From JALYJG01 sp033763555 (GTDB lineage Bacteria; Pseudomonadota; Alphaproteobacteria; UBA9219): a stretch of 64,000 nucleotides of DNA. Positions 60,814-64,000 of this stretch are shown here, in pieces; position 1 is the first letter of the stretch, and every line of letters begins with the position of its first letter. The notes below the pieces were generated by a model. It did not search any database, was not told the origin of the DNA, and saw only the letters and a program-made list of their open reading frames with translations. The stretch covers positions 1 through 64,000 of the forward strand of contig JANRKK010000045.1 in the NCBI GenBank assembly GCA_033763555.1, given 5' to 3'. The position numbers were made by a program, and so were the translations under genes.

Positions 60814-61683
60814 TTAACGGATGGAGGGTGTCGCAGAACGCCCTAAAACTGAACGGCCCGCGGGAGAGGTATAGATTTGCGCTTCAAAATTCGGGCGAGC
60901 ATTTTTAGCCATGTCAGCTTGTAACCACATGGTCGCATGCGGCAAATCCGCCATACTGGAAATGACGATAGACGCACCTTCGCCCAGCAAAACTTTAGCC
61001 TGTGCAGGCTTGTCCTCATAAAAGGTGGCGGCAACCGTACCAATAACGGGCGTATCAGGACGGCCAGCTTTTGCCTTTTGAACCCCCGAAGCACTGTCTT
61101 CAACAATGATCGTATCTTTTGGATTCCATCCAAGAGCACCGAAAGTTTCATCATATTTATTGGGATGGCCATAACCACTGCGACGACGTGGTCCGGCAGG
61201 AAATATTTCAGCAAGCCTGGCATTTTCAAGTGTTTGCGCATCAACCGCGCAGTCAAGACAGATATCCATGCGTTCAGCAGGACTTGTGGTTGCCAACGCC
61301 ATATTTTCGGGCCCAAACATATTACGAATTTTCATCAGCGCGGGCGTAGCCCCAGGAATAGCCTTAAGAAGTGCCTTAAAACGGCTGTTAGTTTCGAGGG
61401 TAACCAGCTCTGCGTAGGAAACGGCTACATCAACATCTTCAGGAAGCTTGTAGGCCTTTCTGATTTGATCGCGAGGTAAATTAAAATTTCGTATCAGAGT
61501 ATCAACAATTCTATCCGTCGATGTCCCCGGATAAGTCCTGTAAATATAATTCTCTGGCAAATCAGCGTCAGGCTTGTAACGCAAAACCAGGACGCGTCCG
61601 CACTCATCCATGACGCGCATTGCAATATGTTCACTATCGATATTGACGCCGTCATTATCGAAGATGATATATTTATAACGCAT
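60814..61683 (-). CDS. HAD-superfamily hydrolase (phosphatase-like)
   Basis: A 289-residue HAD. The nucleophile motif is IIFDNDGVNIDSEH (DxDGxxxDSE, aspartates about 9 and 11). Motif II is in MALATTSPAERM, and the acidic motif III/IV is in TIIVEDSASGVQKAKA. This matches the sugar-phosphatase (subfamily IA) group. It lies 20 bp from mak and 35 bp after the dehydrogenase gene, so it probably acts on a sugar or polyol phosphate of the same pathway. Confidence 0.88.
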   Translation of the reverse strand: MRYKYIIFDNDGVNIDSEHIAMRVMDECGRVLVLRYKPDADLPENYIYRTYPGTSTDRIVDTLIRNFNLPRDQIRKAYKLPEDVDVAVSYAELVTLETNSRFKALLKAIPGATPALMKIRNMFGPENMALATTSPAERMDICLDCAVDAQTLENARLAEIFPAGPRRRSGYGHPNKYDETFGALGWNPKDTIIVEDSASGVQKAKAGRPDTPVIGTVAATFYEDKPAQAKVLLGEGASIVISSMADLPHATMWLQADMAKNARPNFEAQIYTSPAGRSVLGRSATPSIR

Positions 61684-61718
61684 TATTATTCCTGTGAAAA
61701 AACCAATCCCAGATCGGC

Positions 61719-63218
61719 CTAACTATACTCGATTTCAATTACTTTCCTGATTCCTTTTTCATAAATCATTGGCAGAAAGGCACAGACATGGTTAACAAAA
61801 GCAGTTTTTTCCATGACCTGTTCACCAAATACCTCTTTAACAGCCAGCAAGGGCTTGGCATCCGTTCCTGAATCTTTCGCCAGTTTTTGTAGTCGCGCGG
61901 CAAGTGGATCATTCAAAGTATAGGTTGATTTATCGTCCTGCACACCCGTCAGATAACGAAACCATGCGGCAACCAGAAGCGCCAGACCTTTGACATCCTG
62001 CCCTTTTGTCAGTCTTTCATAAACAATCGGCACAAGCTGGTTGGCGATTTTTGAGGAACCATCGGAACAAATACGTTCCCATGTATCCAGAATGGCTGGA
62101 TTGGCAAAACGCTCCAGAATGGTTGTTTTATAAGGTTCCAGATCAAGCCCCGGCACGGGTGGCAAGGTCGATGTGATTTCATCATCCATCACTTTACGCG
62201 CATAACGCGCCAAAAGTGCATCGGACGCCCCTTCATGCACATGCACAAAGCCCATGAGGAAGGCCGGATAGGCCAGAACCGTATGAATGACGTTCAGCAG
62301 GCGTATTTTGGCAAGCTCATAAGGATAAACGTCACCAACAAACTGCGCACCGACATTTTCCCATGCTGGACGACCGAGCGTGAATTTGTCTTCCAGAATC
62401 CATTGGCAGAAAGGTTCACAAACCACCAAGGCTTCATCGGTATAGCCAAACCTCTCCGTCAGGCTGACTTTGTCGGCTGCGGTCGTAACAGGCGTTATGC
62501 GGTCAACCATGGTATTCGGGAAAGCCACGTTCGCTTCAATCCAGTTCGCTAGTTTTTCATCCTGCAGGCGCGCAAGGGCGGTTACGATATCCGCTGTCTT
62601 GTGGCCATTACCGGGCAGATTATCGCAGGACAGAACGGTAAAAGGCGCAGCCCCCTGTTGCTGTCTCCAGCGCAACGCTGCGACGATCAAACCAATAACG
62701 CTTTGCGGCTCATTCGGATTTGCCAGATCGTGCACGATGGCTGGATTTTTCTCATTCAGCTTTCCGGTTTGCGGATTGTGGCAGTAGCCCTTTTCGGTAA
62801 TTGTAAGGGACAGGATTTTAACCGCAGGATCTTCCAGACGTTTTAAAACCGCCTGCACATTACCGGGCATCAGCATGGCTTCGCGTAAGGAACCGACGAT
62901 GCGCACATCGGTGGTCTTTGGGCCCTTCATTGCCACGCTGTAGAGCGTATTTTGGGCCTGCAGCCCATCAATCAGGTTTTTGTCGGACGGCAAAGCGCCT
63001 ACACCGCAAATCCCCCATGAACCGGGTTTTTGCGCCAGCGTATCATCCGTATACACCGCCTGATGCGAACGGTGAAAAGCGCCGAGGCTGACATGAACAA
63101 TGCCCACAGGCACTTTCTGCCAATCATAGGCAGGCCGCTGAATAACCGAAGGGAGCGATGATAAAGTACCAGCATTCAAAGCCATAGAACTGGCTGTTTT
63201 CAAGGCTGGCCGGGTCAT
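61719..63218 (-). CDS. Mannitol dehydrogenase-family polyol oxidoreductase
   Basis: A 499-residue long-chain dehydrogenase. The NAD-binding region is VHVSLGAFHRSHQA, followed by LTITEKGY, CDNLPGNG, PNTMVDRIT and the catalytic YELAKIRLLNVIH (K-x-x-x-L-N-x-x-H). Such enzymes turn mannitol, arabinitol or fructuronate into the keto form; the substrate is not clear from sequence. It lies 3 bp after a second, partial paralogue upstream and in an operon with a HAD and Mak kinase. Confidence 0.93.
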   Translation of the reverse strand: MTRPALKTASSMALNAGTLSSLPSVIQRPAYDWQKVPVGIVHVSLGAFHRSHQAVYTDDTLAQKPGSWGICGVGALPSDKNLIDGLQAQNTLYSVAMKGPKTTDVRIVGSLREAMLMPGNVQAVLKRLEDPAVKILSLTITEKGYCHNPQTGKLNEKNPAIVHDLANPNEPQSVIGLIVAALRWRQQQGAAPFTVLSCDNLPGNGHKTADIVTALARLQDEKLANWIEANVAFPNTMVDRITPVTTAADKVSLTERFGYTDEALVVCEPFCQWILEDKFTLGRPAWENVGAQFVGDVYPYELAKIRLLNVIHTVLAYPAFLMGFVHVHEGASDALLARYARKVMDDEITSTLPPVPGLDLEPYKTTILERFANPAILDTWERICSDGSSKIANQLVPIVYERLTKGQDVKGLALLVAAWFRYLTGVQDDKSTYTLNDPLAARLQKLAKDSGTDAKPLLAVKEVFGEQVMEKTAFVNHVCAFLPMIYEKGIRKVIEIEYS

Positions 63219-63221
63219 GTT

Positions 63222-64000
63222 TTAGGTTGGCGCAAGAACTGGCAATGGACCAGAACCTGATACCAACGAGCGCTCAGGATTAGTGATAAATCGTTCTGCC
63301 AAGGCAACTGCCAGCCCCTTTTCCTGGATTAAGGCGTAATCGTCAAACACCCGGTCAACAAAACTCCTTAGAACACTAGGAGAAACTCCTTTGGCACCCG
63401 GAGTCAGAAAATCAACCAATTCCTCCGGCGTATCAATGGGATTTGTCGTTATATCTTCACCCAAAAATTCAATACCATTCGTCTTCATGTAATTCATCCA
63501 CGCCGCAATCGCAAAAGCAGAACCATCAGCTGGCAGTCCGCACTCCAGAGCTGCCGCATTAAAAAGACGCGGCACAACTTTTGAGCAAGTAGAGACTAAA
63601 AGACGGTCAACTGTATCGGGAAGTTTGTCATTACCAAAACGCTCAAGAGTTGTGGCATGCCATTGGCTGACATCCACATTCAAACGCACCGATAACGCAT
63701 CTTCAGCTTGCTTTAAAAACTTCTCAAGATATGAGCGCAACACCGGATGCTTAGCGGTATCAATAGCTTCATGTACAATTTGTACGCCTATGATTTTTGC
63801 CACAACCGCCAAAGCTAAATGGCCTCCATTCACAATGCCAATTTTGGCCTCTTCGTAAGGACGCGTATCGCTTACAAATTTAGCGCCCACCTCATCAAGC
63901 GGCGGACGTGTGCCCGGACTAAATCTATCTTCTATAAAAAATGCACGATGCTCTTCGGATACGATGGGGGTTCCAACAATGACATGATGCTCATAAATAT
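63222..64000 (-). CDS. Second mannitol dehydrogenase-family protein (N-terminal end outside window)
   Basis: C-terminal 258 residues; the frame runs open off the right edge. Alignment by eye to its neighbour shows VGTPIVSEEHRAFFIEDRF in the NAD-substrate region. RPYEEAKIGIVNGGH keeps the lysine, asparagine and histidine of the catalytic motif. The spacing to the next gene is 3 bp, so it is a tandem duplicate of a divergent polyol dehydrogenase. Substrate unknown. Confidence 0.9.
   Translation of the reverse strand, partial: IYEHHVIVGTPIVSEEHRAFFIEDRFSPGTRPPLDEVGAKFVSDTRPYEEAKIGIVNGGHLALAVVAKIIGVQIVHEAIDTAKHPVLRSYLEKFLKQAEDALSVRLNVDVSQWHATTLERFGNDKLPDTVDRLLVSTCSKVVPRLFNAAALECGLPADGSAFAIAAWMNYMKTNGIEFLGEDITTNPIDTPEELVDFLTPGAKGVSPSVLRSFVDRVFDDYALIQEKGLAVALAERFITNPERSLVSGSGPLPVLAPT

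Overview
This window looks like chromosomal DNA of an alphaproteobacterium of moderate GC content. The pointers are a fused IspDF protein, the order tatA-tatB-tatC followed by serS and an NlpD-like gene, an initiator tRNA with an encoded CCA end, alphaproteobacterial-style rplM-rpsI, and two perfect TTAA-N7-TTAA sites of the kind bound by the cell-cycle regulator CtrA. I cannot narrow it to a genus. I see no transposase, integron, prophage or CRISPR array; the one tyrosine recombinase is a housekeeping XerD.

Layout. 1-1.9 kb: reverse-strand str operon rpsL-rpsG-fusA. fusA runs off the left edge and carries an in-frame amber codon. 2.1-3.7 kb: ispDF and pncC. 3.8-26 kb: a large exopolysaccharide (EPS) region. 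It holds the initiating polyprenyl-phosphate glycosyl-1-phosphate transferase, a Wza-like export protein, a Wzc-like tyrosine autokinase, an outer-membrane barrel, two polymerase/ligase-like membrane proteins, a MurJ-like flippase, a WecG/TagA/CpsF and a GT2 glycosyltransferase, two acyltransferases, FabD, two secreted glycoside hydrolases (GH10, GH5) and a UDP-xylose synthase-type enzyme. 26-28 kb: tRNA-fMet, an NRAMP-type transporter behind a possible structured leader RNA, and tRNA-Gly. 29-32 kb: a lipid A/envelope operon (LABN-domain protein, ArnT-like transferase, PAP2 phosphatase), then a Cro/C1-type regulator. 34-37 kb: divergent polysaccharide deacetylase, rhodanese, Pcm-like methyltransferase, rpsI and rplM. 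38-42.3 kb: a GT2 and the dTDP-rhamnose operon in the order C-B-D-A. 42.3-59 kb: miaA, tatABC, serS, nlpD-like, trpC, pip, a nucleotidyltransferase, xerD, aroK-aroB, an LhgO-like oxidase and an OmpR/EnvZ-type two-component pair. 59.9-64 kb: a reverse-strand sugar/polyol operon of two tandem mannitol-dehydrogenase-family genes, a HAD phosphatase and a Mak-type fructokinase.

How it fits together. The 3.8-26 kb and 38-42 kb blocks can supply UDP-xylose-type and dTDP-rhamnose precursors, assemble repeat units on a polyprenyl carrier, polymerise and export them, and decorate or trim the product. The polyol operon can oxidise a sugar alcohol to a ketose and phosphorylate it.

Most unusual features: (i) a possible riboswitch-like leader (26230-26353) before the NRAMP gene, with mutually exclusive stems and a terminator; (ii) two orphan repeat proteins, one of six exact 21-residue repeats (5500-5964) and one of three exact 76-residue repeats (33126-33893); (iii) the fusA amber codon; (iv) a cloverleaf-like inverted repeat downstream of rpsI; (v) perfect CtrA-type boxes before the EPS-initiating gene and before an unknown secreted protein. 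All calls come from reading the sequence; no database search was possible.
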